The notes below the pieces were generated by a model. The model searched no databases, was not told the origin of the DNA, and saw only the letters and a program-made list of their open reading frames with translations. The position numbers were made by a program, and so were the translations under genes. Of a stretch of DNA of 64,000 bases, positions 23,055 through 34,183 are shown in pieces (within the stretch, counting starts at the first letter, position 1; every line of letters begins with the position of its first letter). Source of the DNA: Catenaria anguillulae PL171 (Eukaryota; Blastocladiomycota; Blastocladiomycetes; Blastocladiales; Catenariaceae); contig MCFL01000024.1 in assembly GCA_002102555.1 (NCBI GenBank), forward strand, positions 62,001 to 126,000. The letters are read 5' to 3'.

Positions 23055-26000
23055 TCAGCCAGGATACATTTCGCCCCTGCCCTGATCGGGCGGCTCAAAG
23101 TACCCACGAAACACGCTCTCCTTTCTCAACTCGTCCGTATCCTTGACCACACGATACACGTGCAAAAACAAGTTTGGGAATCGCGTGGTGAAGTACGACA
23201 GGAATCCCTCGGGTAACGGCCCAAGCGCCCGTCGGACATTGGGCGGCAAGTCGGCGTAATGATGCTTCTTGTTCCTGAGCGCACGCAACAGGTCAACAAC
23301 CGACTCGCCACGGTACTTGCGGAACTTGCCCAAGTTGTTGGCCAACGACCGGTCGATCCGATCCGTCCATCCGCCCTCAACCACATGCTCGGCCCCATGC
23401 TCAAGAATCTGCACAAGCTCACTGGGCGGATCCTTTGTCTCGACTTCAAACCGATCACTCACGTCCGCCAAGAAGTTCAGCCTGCGCGCAGGACTCCAAA
23501 AGAACGGATGTACAAGCAACTGGCCCGTGGTCGGCCGCACCTCTGGATCGTGTGCAATCATGCCGCCAATCATATCACGCGCAAGCGTTGCGTCAGAGAC
23601 AATGGCCGGATCAAGCGCATCGAGCGAGGACTGGCCGCGGAGAATGTTGATTTCGCGCGAGAACCGGTCGCCAAACGGATGGCCGCCGCCCGTCAGCACA
23701 TAGTAGAAAAGGCAGCCGAGCGAGAAGATGTCAAGGGCGCGAGTCAGGCGCCGGCGAGGGGTCGAAGTGCCGGACCCTGGGCATGAGCCTGGGGTGGACG
23801 ATATTGCAGATGGTGGGGCAGAAAGTTTGTCGAGGGACGAATGCGACGAAAACGTTGTTGGGGCGGTTGGGTGAGTAAGGAGTTCCGGTGCACGCCATCC
23901 AAACTGTTGCAAAGCGAATGGTGTAAGCAATGAGGAATCACGCAGTAAGAAAAGAAAGTGGCAGCGGTTAAGACGCACAGTGCCGCCGTGGTGTGTCACG
24001 GTGTTACCGAAACTGGACTGATCGAGCTCGAGCTTCTTGCACAACCCGAAATCGGAAATAAGCACCCTCGCCCCTGCCGGATTCCACCGCTGCCGTTTGT
24101 TTCTGACAATCAAAATGTTATGCGCTACAGGCATGAATATGGATCATGTTAGTCAGAATCTGTTCTCCAAAAGACGAAAACCTACGACAAAACGTACGCT
24201 TCAAATCGCGATGCACAATCTTCAACCCGTGCAAATGATGCAATCCACAGAGCACCTGATACAAGATGCGGCTGGCAACCCACCCCTTCCTCAACTCATC
24301 AAACACCTCGCCCTGGCCCGTGCCCTCAACCACATCGGCCAAACTCGCATCACACAACTCGAGCCCAATGTACAAGAACCGATCGCACTCCTCCTTGCAA
24401 TAATACCGAATCACATTGTAATGATCATCGCTCTCGACCAGCAACGACACCTCGTGGCTGGCCACGTCATAAAAGTCACGCAGCAGTCGCTTGACAGCCA
24501 CATCACGCCCATCGTACCTGCCGCGGTACACAACCGTGCCATGCGACCCGTACCCAAGCGGCTGGTCCGTCAGCACCAGCCGCCCAATGTGGGTCGTGCC
24601 GTCGGGTTGCGCCATGGGTTGCGACGTCAGCGGCGTGCCTTGTGTGAACACGTGTGGCGCGGGCGATTGCGGCATGCCCGAGGGATTGGACCCTGAAGAA
24701 GCGAAGCTGGTTCCATTGGTCGACATGCTGCTGCCACCAGCAGATGACGCCGGCGGCGTTGCGGGACGCGCGTACTCTTGAGATGCAGACGGAGCCGCAG
24801 GGCCCGGCGACGGTGCAGTTCCGTGAAACGAGTGGGGGTACGCCCCCGGCGCTGCCGGCGTGGGCATGGGCCGCACCGCGCCGAGCGGGCCACCCACGCC
24901 CATTTGCGTCAGGTAATGCACGAGCAACTGCTGGACGTAGGTTGACAGAGTCTGGGACAATGACGGCGGCGACGAAGAGGATGCTGTCGGCGACGCTGGC
25001 TGTGGCGACGGCGGAGGTGGAGCGGTCGGTATGCTCGACTCGGTCGACTCTTTGGATTCGCCTGCGGTGGCAGCAGCCTCCTTTGCTCGTTTTCTTCTGG
25101 CCGCACGTCTCGACGTGGTGAACGCCTGCAACTTGCGATACACGAGCAAGGAGAGTCCACCCGTGACCAAAGTGACGGCAACACCGAATCCGAACCCGGT
25201 TTGTGGTGAGACTTCCACTTCGACGTCGATATCAAATGGCATTTTGAGAACCTTGTTGCCGTTGGCATTAATGCGAGTGGACTTGGACGAGGATGATTGG
25301 TCAGGCGAGGAGGCCGATGCCGGTGGATCGTTGATCACGACAATGGCGCCGACAGCAGGACCCAGTGTGGACGGATCGGCGGTGGACATGGACCCGTCGG
25401 GCGAGACGAGTGCCAGGCCGGGTGGGTCGTTGTTAGCATTCGGGTTAGGGGCGGGTGCGGGAGCAACGTCGACGGCACCATTAGGGGTATCGGTCGGCGA
25501 AGCAGGATCGTCGTCGAGCAAGAGGTCATCGTCGCTGTCCTTTGCGCCAGCGGGTACAGGTGCATTGTTCAAGATCGGGTGCACACCAACCAAACATTTC
25601 GGGAATGCATGGTTCCCAACTCGACACGTGTATAGGTACGGCGTCTCGGCCTCGTCGCCTTCCTCGCCCACCTCGGAGGGATTCGCATGTGGCACATTGG
25701 GCGTCTCGGCTCCAACCGTCCCATCCAACAAGAGCGTCCCACCGCCCTTTCTACTTGCCTGCTGCTCCTTGGCCGCAAACGGGAAAGCCACGGGCACGCC
25801 ATCCTCGCCAACCAACATGGGAAAGTGCGTCCGAGAGCTCAATGCAAACAATGTGCCGTGAATGTGCCCGATGTATGCCGTGGCAGGTGCAGATTCGCCC
25901 TTGAGAATGGATGGTGGAAACGTGACGGGTGCGCGGCGCATGACGTGGAATCCGGGAGCGCCTTCGCCGAGGTGATCAGCGTCTTGGGCCAGGTCAAACA

Positions 26001-27024
26001 CGGCGAGCGGAGGCGACGTGAAGCGGTGGGCCCACAGGACGGTGCCGTCGGGTGTGGAGACAACCAGGTCGCCATTGTGGCCGAGTGCGACAGCGATTCC
26101 AGTGGCAGTGGAGGAGGAGGACGAATCCGCGTCGGGTGAATCGGTGCCGCCAAACAGCCAGTCGATGCGCGCGGGCCCGTACTCTGCGTACGAGACGTTC
26201 CACCGTGGTGCCGAGCCGAGTGGCATGCCCGGATCAAACATGGAGACGTGGAACTCGGTGCGGCCGAGAAAGATGGGGACAGTTGCTGCTGATGGGGGCG
26301 AAGATGGCTGTGCGGAAGAAGGGCATTGGCTATCGGCTAGAGCACGTCGACTCGATCCATAGTCGTTGACAATCAATCCAGTTGCGGCGTCAATGGCCAG
26401 AAACCGAGTGTGCTTGTTTCCGAGGTACACGGTGCCGTCTTGCGCCCTGAACGGCGAGGCGGAAACGAGTTGCTTGAGAGACACTGGCAGGCGGGTGATT
26501 GCCTTACCTGGGGCGTGGACATAGAGCGGCGCAGAGTCCATGGGCTCAGTGATGTACGTGAGCAAGCCTGAGTTGGGCGTCGCCGGGCGGTGTGATGTCA
26601 CAGATGAAACGACGAGTGGACCGCCCATGGCGGTTGGTGACGACGACCAGAGACGGTGGCCGTGCTGCTTGTGCAAGGCGTGTAGGGCGCCATCGATGGT
26701 GGCCACAATCAGGAGGTCTGAGGGTTGGACGACGGGGCGGAGGGTGCGAGACGTTGGTCTGCCCCGTGTGGCGGAAGCGGACGCCAAAGCCAGTGCGGAC
26801 GCCGAGTTGGAGCCGCTGCGGGACTCGAACGACGACGACGATGACTGCGATGACCTCAACATTGATGACGGTGGTTTAGACTGTGCCGAAGCCAGTAATG
26901 CCGCCAGGGCCACTGCGAGCGTCAACCAGAGTGCAATGGCATGGGCGGCGGCAGCAGCAGCAAGGGCCATCCGCAGAGGCCGTGGTGGGGCGCGGGCCCA
27001 GTGGGCGTGCGGGACGGGATGCAT
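23055..27024 (-). CDS. IRE1: IRE1 unfolded-protein-response sensor kinase/endoribonuclease
   Basis: Exons 27024-24198, 24124-23979 and 23903-23055 give 1273 residues, all in phase. A hydrophobic signal lies near residues 20-48. The luminal part has PQQ-like strands (LLIVATIDGALHALHKQHG and similar repeats). A transmembrane segment follows at about 605-625, then a low-complexity linker. The kinase has GYGSHGTVVYRG, VAVKRLL, HRDLKPHN and ISDFGLCKKL. The RNase (KEN) domain near the end carries LRALRNKKHHYADLPPNV, matching the conserved Asn and His of the RNase site. In other fungi IRE1 senses misfolded ER proteins and splices HAC1 mRNA without the spliceosome. The kinase activation segment holds a ~40-residue Ser/Pro insertion after PELLTHPT. 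Confidence 0.95.
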
Positions 27025-27724
27025 AGCGATTGTGGGACGGAATTGCGGATGGTATCAAGGGACGTGTAATTTGTAGGAGTGTGCCAATGCTATGAATATC
27101 CATCAGTACTTAAACATTGTACATTGGTCACGTTCGGAAAAATGTTCCAATGTCTATGTATCTGGCAGTGGCTGTGGACGTTGGCTCTGCGCCGCCTTAA
27201 GCTTCAGTTGTGTCGCAAGTCTGAGCAAGGCCAATCCAACAGCCAACCTTAGCTCCAGACTCCAGTCCCCTTTGCAATTGGCGCCCAGTCTGGCATGTTG
27301 GCACACTATCGATCCACCCAAGACGCCAGGGTATCGCACAGCAGTCTACGGCCATGAGAACTCGAGCTGGCATGTATGTGGGATGATGTTGTGCCGTCAT
27401 GATGAGTGCCTGTACGCCCGAGCCCCACCCCAATGATCCAAATGCCAATCCCAAACGGGTGGACTCCGACAGTATGGCGCCGCCTCCACCGCCGTATGCA
27501 TCGAACAGTGGTATTTTCAAACACTTTCTTATGGACTGACATCACTCTGATATGCGTCTACAGTGCATCTTTTTGTAATCTCAAAAGTGAATTGAAAGAG
27601 TATGGACATGATATGGACACAAAGACTGACAAAACAAGTCACCAAAAAAGAAAAGCCAAAAACCTATAAGTGAAAAGTGACAGAGAAGTCGAAAACTGTA
27701 CAACCGACTGCAGAGGGGAGCGAT
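27025..27724. other. intergenic region
   Basis: 700 bases between the IRE1 start and the 3' end of the two-domain SOD gene, so it holds the IRE1 promoter and the SOD 3' region. No open frame with coding character was seen. Confidence 0.35.
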
Positions 27725-29238
27725 CTACGCCAACAAGGGCAAGACCCCTGCAATCGCGGCCAACACCACCAAGTTCCAACTCTTGACACTCGAGGGTGCC
27801 GCACCAGAGGTGCCTGCCGCAACCACCTGCTTGTCCTCTGCCTCCTTGACGGCCGCATCCTGCACCAGAACATTCGGCGGCACCTTACCGTCCTTGCCCG
27901 CCTCGGCCGTCTGCAACCCGGCCAAAAACTCGCGCGGCGACAAGTTGGAACATCCGACCCGCTCGCCCGCCGCATTGTGCAGCACCACACTCAACTTTGC
28001 AAAGTCGGCCACCTTGGTCAGTGTTGGGTCAAGCACCACATACCCTTCGACCGTCGTGGCATTGCCATTGTCCGACTGCTGCATCTTTTGCCTGCTCACA
28101 AAGTTGGGCAATGGCAACTTGGCCGGGGTCGCATTGGCCGCTGCATCGCCATTGATGGCACCATACTTGCCCGACAAATCGCCGAGTTCATAGCTCGACC
28201 AATTGCCCGGCGTCGGCTTGTAATCCTCCTTCTTTCCGCCACGGAACCGCGGGTGTGCCTGCAGCGGATCCCAATGGTCCTTTGTCGACGCGCAATCGCC
28301 CGGCACGGTGATGGCCGACTCGTGAATGTGGAAGTTGTACACCTTGTCCGGATCAAATCCGCGGGCTACCGCCGTGACTTGCACCAGCGACTCTGGACGC
28401 TTGCCGCCGCCAAGGACTTCAAACAGGCGCACTGGCGTCGCGTCCGTGACCTTTTGGTCGGCAAACATGAGCAGCAGCTCGCCGGGGCCTTTGGTGTTCT
28501 TGACCACAACGGTCACAGCGTCAGTGGCCTTTTGGTCCTGCTTTTCCATGTCGTATGCGACAAGCGTGCCGCATGCCAGGCGGACGAGCGGGTCTTCAGC
28601 GCGTGGGTTGTCGGGCAAGATGGCCGAAACCACAACCGAAACGTTGCCGGCGGCAGCAACGAGGTCTGGGTACTTGATGGTCGGGTCCAGCACACGGATC
28701 TTTTTCAGGTTGGACGAGTCGCGTGTGATGGGACCGTACTTGTCGGAGAGGGCGCCCGATGGTTTCTTTGTCCACTCGGTCTTGTCGCCAAGCGGTTGGC
28801 CCCACACAGGACCGAGCGAAGTACATGAACCATCGGCGGGGACGGCGCCTTGGTTGATTGTGACGACATATTGCTGTTTGTTGGATTCATATGTACAACT
28901 GTAAGCGACACGTGGGAAAGAAAAGTTGCACAAAGTGTGAGGTAGTAGTGTCGACATACAAGTTTGTCCTGCAGTCCATGCGACGTCATCACCACTTGCG
29001 TCATGGTCTCTGGCTTGGGCAATCCACCGAGCACGTCCCACATGTTGTTGGGCACAGCGGCACCGGGCAACTGGTTGATGGCGGCAATCACGACGCCGTT
29101 GCCGCCGCCACGGATGGCGGCCGTAGCAGCGAGAAACTTGCCGCCAGGTGTGGAGGATGATGTGGGGGCGGCAAGTGCCGCGGTCACGAGGACAGAGAGG
29201 GTGGCGAAGTGTCCGAGTGTTGATGATTGCGTTTTCAT
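27725..29238 (-). CDS. secreted GPI-anchored Cu-only SOD-like protein with a degenerate duplicate domain
   Basis: Exons 29238-28960 and 28873-27725 give 475 residues. The intron 3' site at 28874 is preferred over the AG at 28903 because only it keeps frame. There is an N-terminal signal peptide ending near ALAAP. Domain 2 (about 235-390) has the four copper ligand positions: FHIHE, KDHWDP and VVLHN, plus the disulfide Cys pair (GDC, VGCSN). Domain 1 (about 55-215) aligns with it but reads VTINQ for FHIH and has no His at the other ligand positions, while keeping its Cys pair. The C-terminal hydrophobic tail ending GVLPLLA after a small-residue stretch suggests a GPI anchor. The fold matches fungal extracellular Cu-only SODs, which dismutate superoxide. 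Loss of ligands in domain 1 is seen directly; a binding or structural role is inference. Confidence 0.85.
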
Positions 29239-30104
29239 GATGAGGGAAGTGAATGGATTTACATGGAAGGATAGGGGTTGCAGTAACATGAACATGTACA
29301 TGAGTAGGAGGAAGAATGAGGGCAGCGTAGACATTTTATACCCTCGTCCTTGTCCTAGTGCGCCAAGCATAAGCGCTTCAGGGATCGACCCAACTTTGCG
29401 CTCGTGAAACATAATCGGCAGGGGCATGCCGTCAGTTTCCCGACCGAGCGTGGCCGGTCCGAGCGAAAACCACGCAACTCCTGATAGAAACTTACACGTG
29501 GGCTGAATTAAGCTGACCGCACCCTCGCCGCTGTACGCTCTGCTGACGAATGCACGCCGAGCCTCTGCAGGCGGCAAATGCGTGTGTTGACCAATTCTGT
29601 TCGCATTTGGCGTCGGCGTTCGCGACTGGACGCGCTTGCCCAGACCCAGCCGTTCAGCTGAATTGACCGCAATGCGCAAGCATATTTGAGAAAATGTCTC
29701 ACATCATGTGCATCAGTTTTCGGCTGGAGGGCTGAAGGCTGAAGCTGCCTGAACGTATTGCATTTACGGATTCTTGCGCAGCACAAGGCTAATCTCATTG
29801 GCATGAAATATGACTGTACATGAGAGGATTTATCGCCGTTGCAGGCGTCCATCATAATGGGGGTCGCGTATTTCCCCCTTTATTGTGTTTCTACTTGCTC
29901 ACGTCTCCGCACCGTTACAACTGCCAAGTAAGCTGGCAAATACTAGCAATCAAGTCAATCAGAGAGAGTGGGAAGAGTATATCAAAACGGCATGAATCCA
30001 ACGGCCAGTGTGGAAATAGAGCTTGCACCCTTGGCAAACCGCCCATGCACGCAAAGGCACTCGCCACTGTCCGTAAGTGCTCGCACTGGGACGTCCGAAA
30101 GACA
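29239..30104. other. intergenic region upstream of the two-domain SOD gene
   Basis: 866 bases carrying the promoter of the two-domain SOD gene. A TATA-like ttttatac (minus strand gtataaaa) lies at 29334-29341, about 95 bases above the start. No other gene is convincing. Confidence 0.4.
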
Positions 30105-30377
30105 CTATTGAGGCACCGCCAGGCCAATTTTGTGAGGCAACTTGATGTGCTCTGGGGGCGACCATTCCTCGAGTGTCAAGAGGTCGTCCCAATACATGAA
30201 TTGCTCCGTTGACGGCGCATCCCGAAGAATGGCCAGTGCGGCGCGTGTGCATTCGGTGATTTCAGTTGTGAGTGGTTCCGACGCGTCCTGTGTATGTAAC
30301 ATCACCGTTCCCTTCGCCTCTCGACGACCAACGTCCCCAAGAACAAATACGTATATTTGAAACAACATAGCCGACAT
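30105..30377 (-). CDS. small ORF, possible 90-residue protein
   Basis: An ATG-initiated frame with fairly protein-like composition in its C-terminal 60 residues (for example MYWDDLLTLEEW). It starts 18 bases below the stop of the second SOD gene on the same strand, so it may be part of that 3' untranslated region or an exon of something unresolved. I do not recognise it. Confidence 0.25.
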   Translation of the reverse strand: MSAMLFQIYVFVLGDVGRREAKGTVMLHTQDASEPLTTEITECTRAALAILRDAPSTEQFMYWDDLLTLEEWSPPEHIKLPHKIGLAVPQ

Positions 30378-30395
30378 CTATTGTATCCGGCAAAT

Positions 30396-31148
30396 TCAAT
30401 ACCCACCGGCCTTCTTCTTGCCAGTGCACTTGTTCTTGTGCTTCTTCTTGCCATACCCGGGCTCCGCCAAGTTATCCCCACCCTCGTCCTTGTCAACAAC
30501 CACCTCAAAATTGGCACAGCCAACCCTCGCGCCGGCTCCATCATGGACAACTACGCTCAACTTTGCAAACGCGGCAAGCGTTGTCAACGTCGGGTCCACC
30601 ACAAGCAACTCTTCCTCTTGTTCGGCCGCCTCGCGCTTCCGCTCGACATAGTTTGGCAACGCCAACGTTGCGTTCGCGGGCGCATTGATGGCGCCATACT
30701 TGCCCGATAAGTCGCCGAGCTCGTATGTCGACCAGTTGCCCGCAACGGGCTTGTAATCCTCCTTTTTCCCGCCACGGAACTTTGGGTGCGCCTGAAGCGG
30801 GTCCCAGTGGTCCTTTGTCGACGAGCAGTTGCCGTTGTCGACTGCGGCCTCGTGAATGTGGAAATTGAACTTTTGGTCCGTCGGGAAACCCTTGGCTTTG
30901 GCCTTAAATTGAACAACGGATTGAGGGGTAGGAGCGCCACCGAGCACGGTGAAGAAAGACGATGGGAAGGCCGACGCGGGCTTTTCGGTAAAGGTGAGTT
31001 GAAGTGTACCAGGACCATTGGAGTTTTTGATGGTCACGGTCAATGCGGAGATGGCGGCCGGCGCGAATGGGGTGGGGGCAGCCAATGTCGTTTTCGAGGA
31101 CCCGAGAAGGGCCAAGAGGAAGATGAGGGTCGAGGTTGTGTACAGCAT
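30396..31148 (-). CDS. secreted single-domain Cu-only SOD-like protein
   Basis: Single exon, 250 residues, starting at MLYTTSTLIFLLALLG, a clear signal peptide cut near LAAP. An earlier in-frame Met would bury that signal, so 31148 is preferred. The mature domain has FHIHEAA, KDHWDPLQAHPKF, YELGDLSGKYG and VVVHDGAG...GCANF, giving the four His positions and two Cys. It is very close to domain 2 of the gene 1.2 kb downstream, so the two are tandem paralogs. It ends in a Lys-rich tail (KKKHKNKCTGKKKAGGY) instead of a GPI signal, suggesting a soluble or wall-bound form. The active-site ligands look complete; zinc-site residues of classical Cu/Zn SODs are absent, as in Cu-only enzymes. Confidence 0.85.
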   Translation of the reverse strand: MLYTTSTLIFLLALLGSSKTTLAAPTPFAPAAISALTVTIKNSNGPGTLQLTFTEKPASAFPSSFFTVLGGAPTPQSVVQFKAKAKGFPTDQKFNFHIHEAAVDNGNCSSTKDHWDPLQAHPKFRGGKKEDYKPVAGNWSTYELGDLSGKYGAINAPANATLALPNYVERKREAAEQEEELLVVDPTLTTLAAFAKLSVVVHDGAGARVGCANFEVVVDKDEGGDNLAEPGYGKKKHKNKCTGKKKAGGY

Positions 31149-32017
31149 GATGAAAAAGTTTGGCTTGTTGGTTCCTCGGAAGTCGTCTATGAATTTATAT
31201 GTGAAGGTCGTGGGTAGGGAGGTCTTGCACAGCAAGTGTCGAGTGTTGGTACACAGCATTGTGTCGAGTCCAGTTGGGTGGTGCTCCCTTTTTGTCAAAA
31301 AATCTCGCTCACATTATTCCCTCAAGACACACCCTGCATTGGGTCGCAAAGCAGGAATGTCACGCATGAAGAATGCGGACAAAATGGCTGGCATGTCCGT
31401 GTCATGGGATCATCAGCCCCGGACAAGACACAGGTTCAGGTTCAGTATTTACCTGACATTCACTCAAGAGGCTGACTCTGGGCTCACTCATGTTCCAAGT
31501 CACTTCCAACGACAAAATACAGCAAAGGAATTGTGGCGGTGGCTCGTTGCCTTGACTTGACATGCAGACCGGAAATGGACTGACTTCAAGAATAAAGGAG
31601 GACCTGAATGGACGACTGTGAGTCAAAGGCCGTCGCGAGCACCACCAGTGAGCAGAAGATGTTCTTCGTTAAGGCGAAGTAGACGGAAGTCTAGTCGCCC
31701 TTTGCTGGCATGTTTTATGTGTAATGCGCGCGTCTTCATGGCTGGATGGGAGCGGGATGGCCATTCATGCCGTCAAATAGACGTTGTACGGTGCTGGTAC
31801 TTGTCAAAAAAAAAAAAAAAAATCAGTATTGGTGTCGAACAGCTTCATGTCTCACGACACCAGATCGGAGGCCAGTGCTCATGTTCCAAACCAGTCCACG
31901 AATACAATGGGATCATGCCGTTTTCTGGAAACAGGTGTTGCCGGGTGCGCTGGACCAGGGTCGAACGCATTATTCCAATTGATGACGAAGATACTCGAGC
32001 CATGACCATTTGTTGGC
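31149..32017. other. intergenic region with A17 homopolymer
   Basis: 869 bases. An A17 run lies at 31806-31822. The upstream part should hold the promoter of the minus-strand SOD gene. The reading frames here are short and without recognisable motifs. Confidence 0.4.
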
Positions 32018-32606
32018 GTGTTGCCACTGCACCATGGATTGTACCAAGGAGTCGACATTTCAACATTGACGGAGCACGAGATTTGTACGCTCACGGTTCT
32101 GCGGCTCGTTCACCTGACCGCGATAGCTGTGGCAGGCAAGAACTATACGCCCCCACTCGCGTTGCACACCGAGGTCAAGAGTCTCGTCCAGGCCAGTGTG
32201 GCTGCCATCCGCGACCTCGAGCCACAGGACGGTCGCTTGCTCCAACGTATCTCGCCAACCAACTCTCGTCAATGCCGAATATTTTCAAGACTGGGTGCTT
32301 CCGTTTGTTCCGCGGGATGCCATCCCAGGCGGCCACTTCAAGTTGCTCATGCGCCGACTGTTGCAGCCGTTGCAGAACGGGAGCGCGCGGGGCCTAGTGT
32401 ATGTCCTTGCGGTGTACCCGCATGATATGCGGGCCTTGGAACATCGAGGTATCCTCATGGCGCTGTCGCAAGTGTGCAAGGATGAGGACAAGGCCGCGTT
32501 GTTGGATTGGGCGGCAACAAGGGCTGGGTGGGACTGGCGGGTAGCAGTTGCAAGGACGGTCTGTATGGCAGCGATCAGAATGTCGAGAGAAACTGGGAAA
32601 ATATGA
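32018..32606 (+). CDS. hypothetical protein, 5' end unresolved
   Basis: Two frames join through a possible 43-base intron (32247-32289, gtatct...ttcaag) that keeps phase. The first part is helical (LTVLRLVHLTAIAVAG), the second reads WVLPFVPRDAIPGGHFK and a helical C-terminus ending RETGKI. The first frame has no ATG, only a GTG at 32018, so an upstream exon or another start is likely. The intron is shorter than others in the window, so a one-base frame break is an alternative. Family not recognised. Confidence 0.3.
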
Positions 32607-32735
32607 AATGATTGTGCTTGTAGAACATCGGGAACTGCAATCAAGCGAAAAACAAACAATCTGCTTCACGGCCACGGCGAACCGAGGTGTGGAGTCGACA
32701 TCCCAAGACAAAACAACTTGCAGCGAGGCGCAGCG

Positions 32736-34106
32736 TTACTTGCCCGCCAACTCGGCTGCGACTTTGTAGTTTGCAAGCTGAAAAACCACAACAAAATCGA
32801 TGCATGATTAGTGCACAGTTCACACAGAACGTGGAGGTGCCGGTCGTACCTTGTTCCAATCGACCTTTGCCTTGGTCAAGGGTAAGGCGCGGCGCAAGTT
32901 CCGGAACGCATTGTCGCTCATTTCTTGGTACGCATCATTCAGCGACTTGTGGCGGTCGTTTTCGGCTTTGCGAATTGCCTTGATGACGGCGTCGGGCTTG
33001 GACTGGGCAAAAGCGATGCAAAGTGGTGTCGTGAGCATTGTCGGTCAGTCAGTCGAATGAAGAGGGGGAATCGGGGCAAGTGCGTACGTCTGCGGCCAAG
33101 TCCAACGAAATGTCGTTGTTGAATGCGAGCTGCACATTGCCGTTCTCGAAATAGTGGACCGTGGCGCGGAGCGTGCCCGTCAGTTTGCCGTTAGCCCAGG
33201 TCCAGTGCGAGCGCCACCGGCCGTTCCTACAAGGTCAAAACACTGATCAAGTGAGTCCAGTTGCAGCAAATTGCCAGGGCATTGCGAGGATTCAGGCGCA
33301 CCAAAAGTTGTCCGACTTGTACTTTGAGTCCACAATGACGATATGAAAGCCTGCATCTGCAGTTGCCACGTAGACGAGACCGACGCCTCGAGGATAATGG
33401 CTTTGAATGTACGAGTCGAGGTGGGTTTGCAAGTCGGCGCTGTTGGAACGATAGTTGCATGTGAGAAGTCGTTTCAAAGAAAAGCTGATGTGAATGCTTC
33501 ATACCGGACTGCTTCTTGCGGTGACGGTTCCTCGTCAGCAGAATCGGAGATGGCAAGCGTCGCATGATCCACGGCAAACGACTTGTTGGCGCGCGGGTCG
33601 ATGAAGCGGCCATTGTCCAGTTTAGCGGGCTCACAGAGAATCGGCTATCCAGTGCACGCACGGGTCCCAAAAGCACTTCAGTCACGCGGTTGATTCCACC
33701 GAGCCTGGGCGGACGTACCGTGTGCTCACCCCAGGTGACGTTGACAACAGCAAACTGATCCAAGTTGTACTTTTCGATACCGCTGACCACACCAGCGTTG
33801 AGCGCGTCCACGTTTCCATGGAGGACTCGCAAATCTGTTGTTGGCGAAATGTGGCGTCAGCGCTCAGGACAGAAAGCGCGGATCACGCGATACAGTACCG
33901 GCGAGAACGTTTTCGAGCTCGCCTGGCGGTGCCTGGGCAATAAAGTCATTGGCAATGTCGATTTCAGGCGAGCTGACGGCCAGCGCGGCCACGCCCGCCG
34001 AGGCAGAGTGAACCGAGGCGGCAGCGGGCGAGTTTGGCGACCCTGGCGCGGACGAGGCGCCGGGGGCGGCAGCAACAGCGGTGGGCGATCCGGAGGGCGA
34101 GTTCAT
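32736..34106 (-). CDS. CAP1: F-actin-capping protein subunit alpha
   Basis: Seven exons: 34106-33899, 33834-33719, 33644-33505, 33439-33302, 33226-33088, 33002-32850, 32777-32736, all phases joining, 311 residues. Family signatures are FIAQAPPGELENVLADLRVL near the start, KYNLDQF, NGRFIDPRANKSFAVDH, NGRWRSHWTW, and the C-terminal FRNLRRALPLTKAKVDWNK then KVAAELAGK, matching the capping-alpha end that forms the barbed-end-binding tentacle. The protein should dimerise with the beta subunit and cap filament barbed ends in cortical actin. It carries an extra ~45-residue Ala/Ser/Pro-rich N-terminus before the conserved core. Confidence 0.95.
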
Positions 34107-34183
34107 TGCGAAATGTGCATGAGCGACTCGTTGGTTTGGTTGCACATTGGATCGATCCATTCCTCCTCTTCCTGCAGCTGGCC

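Noticed and set aside
31806-31822. A17 run as a sign of retroposed cDNA or a retroelement tail
   Set aside because: No target-site duplication or reverse-transcriptase-like frame next to it; a simple homopolymer explains it.
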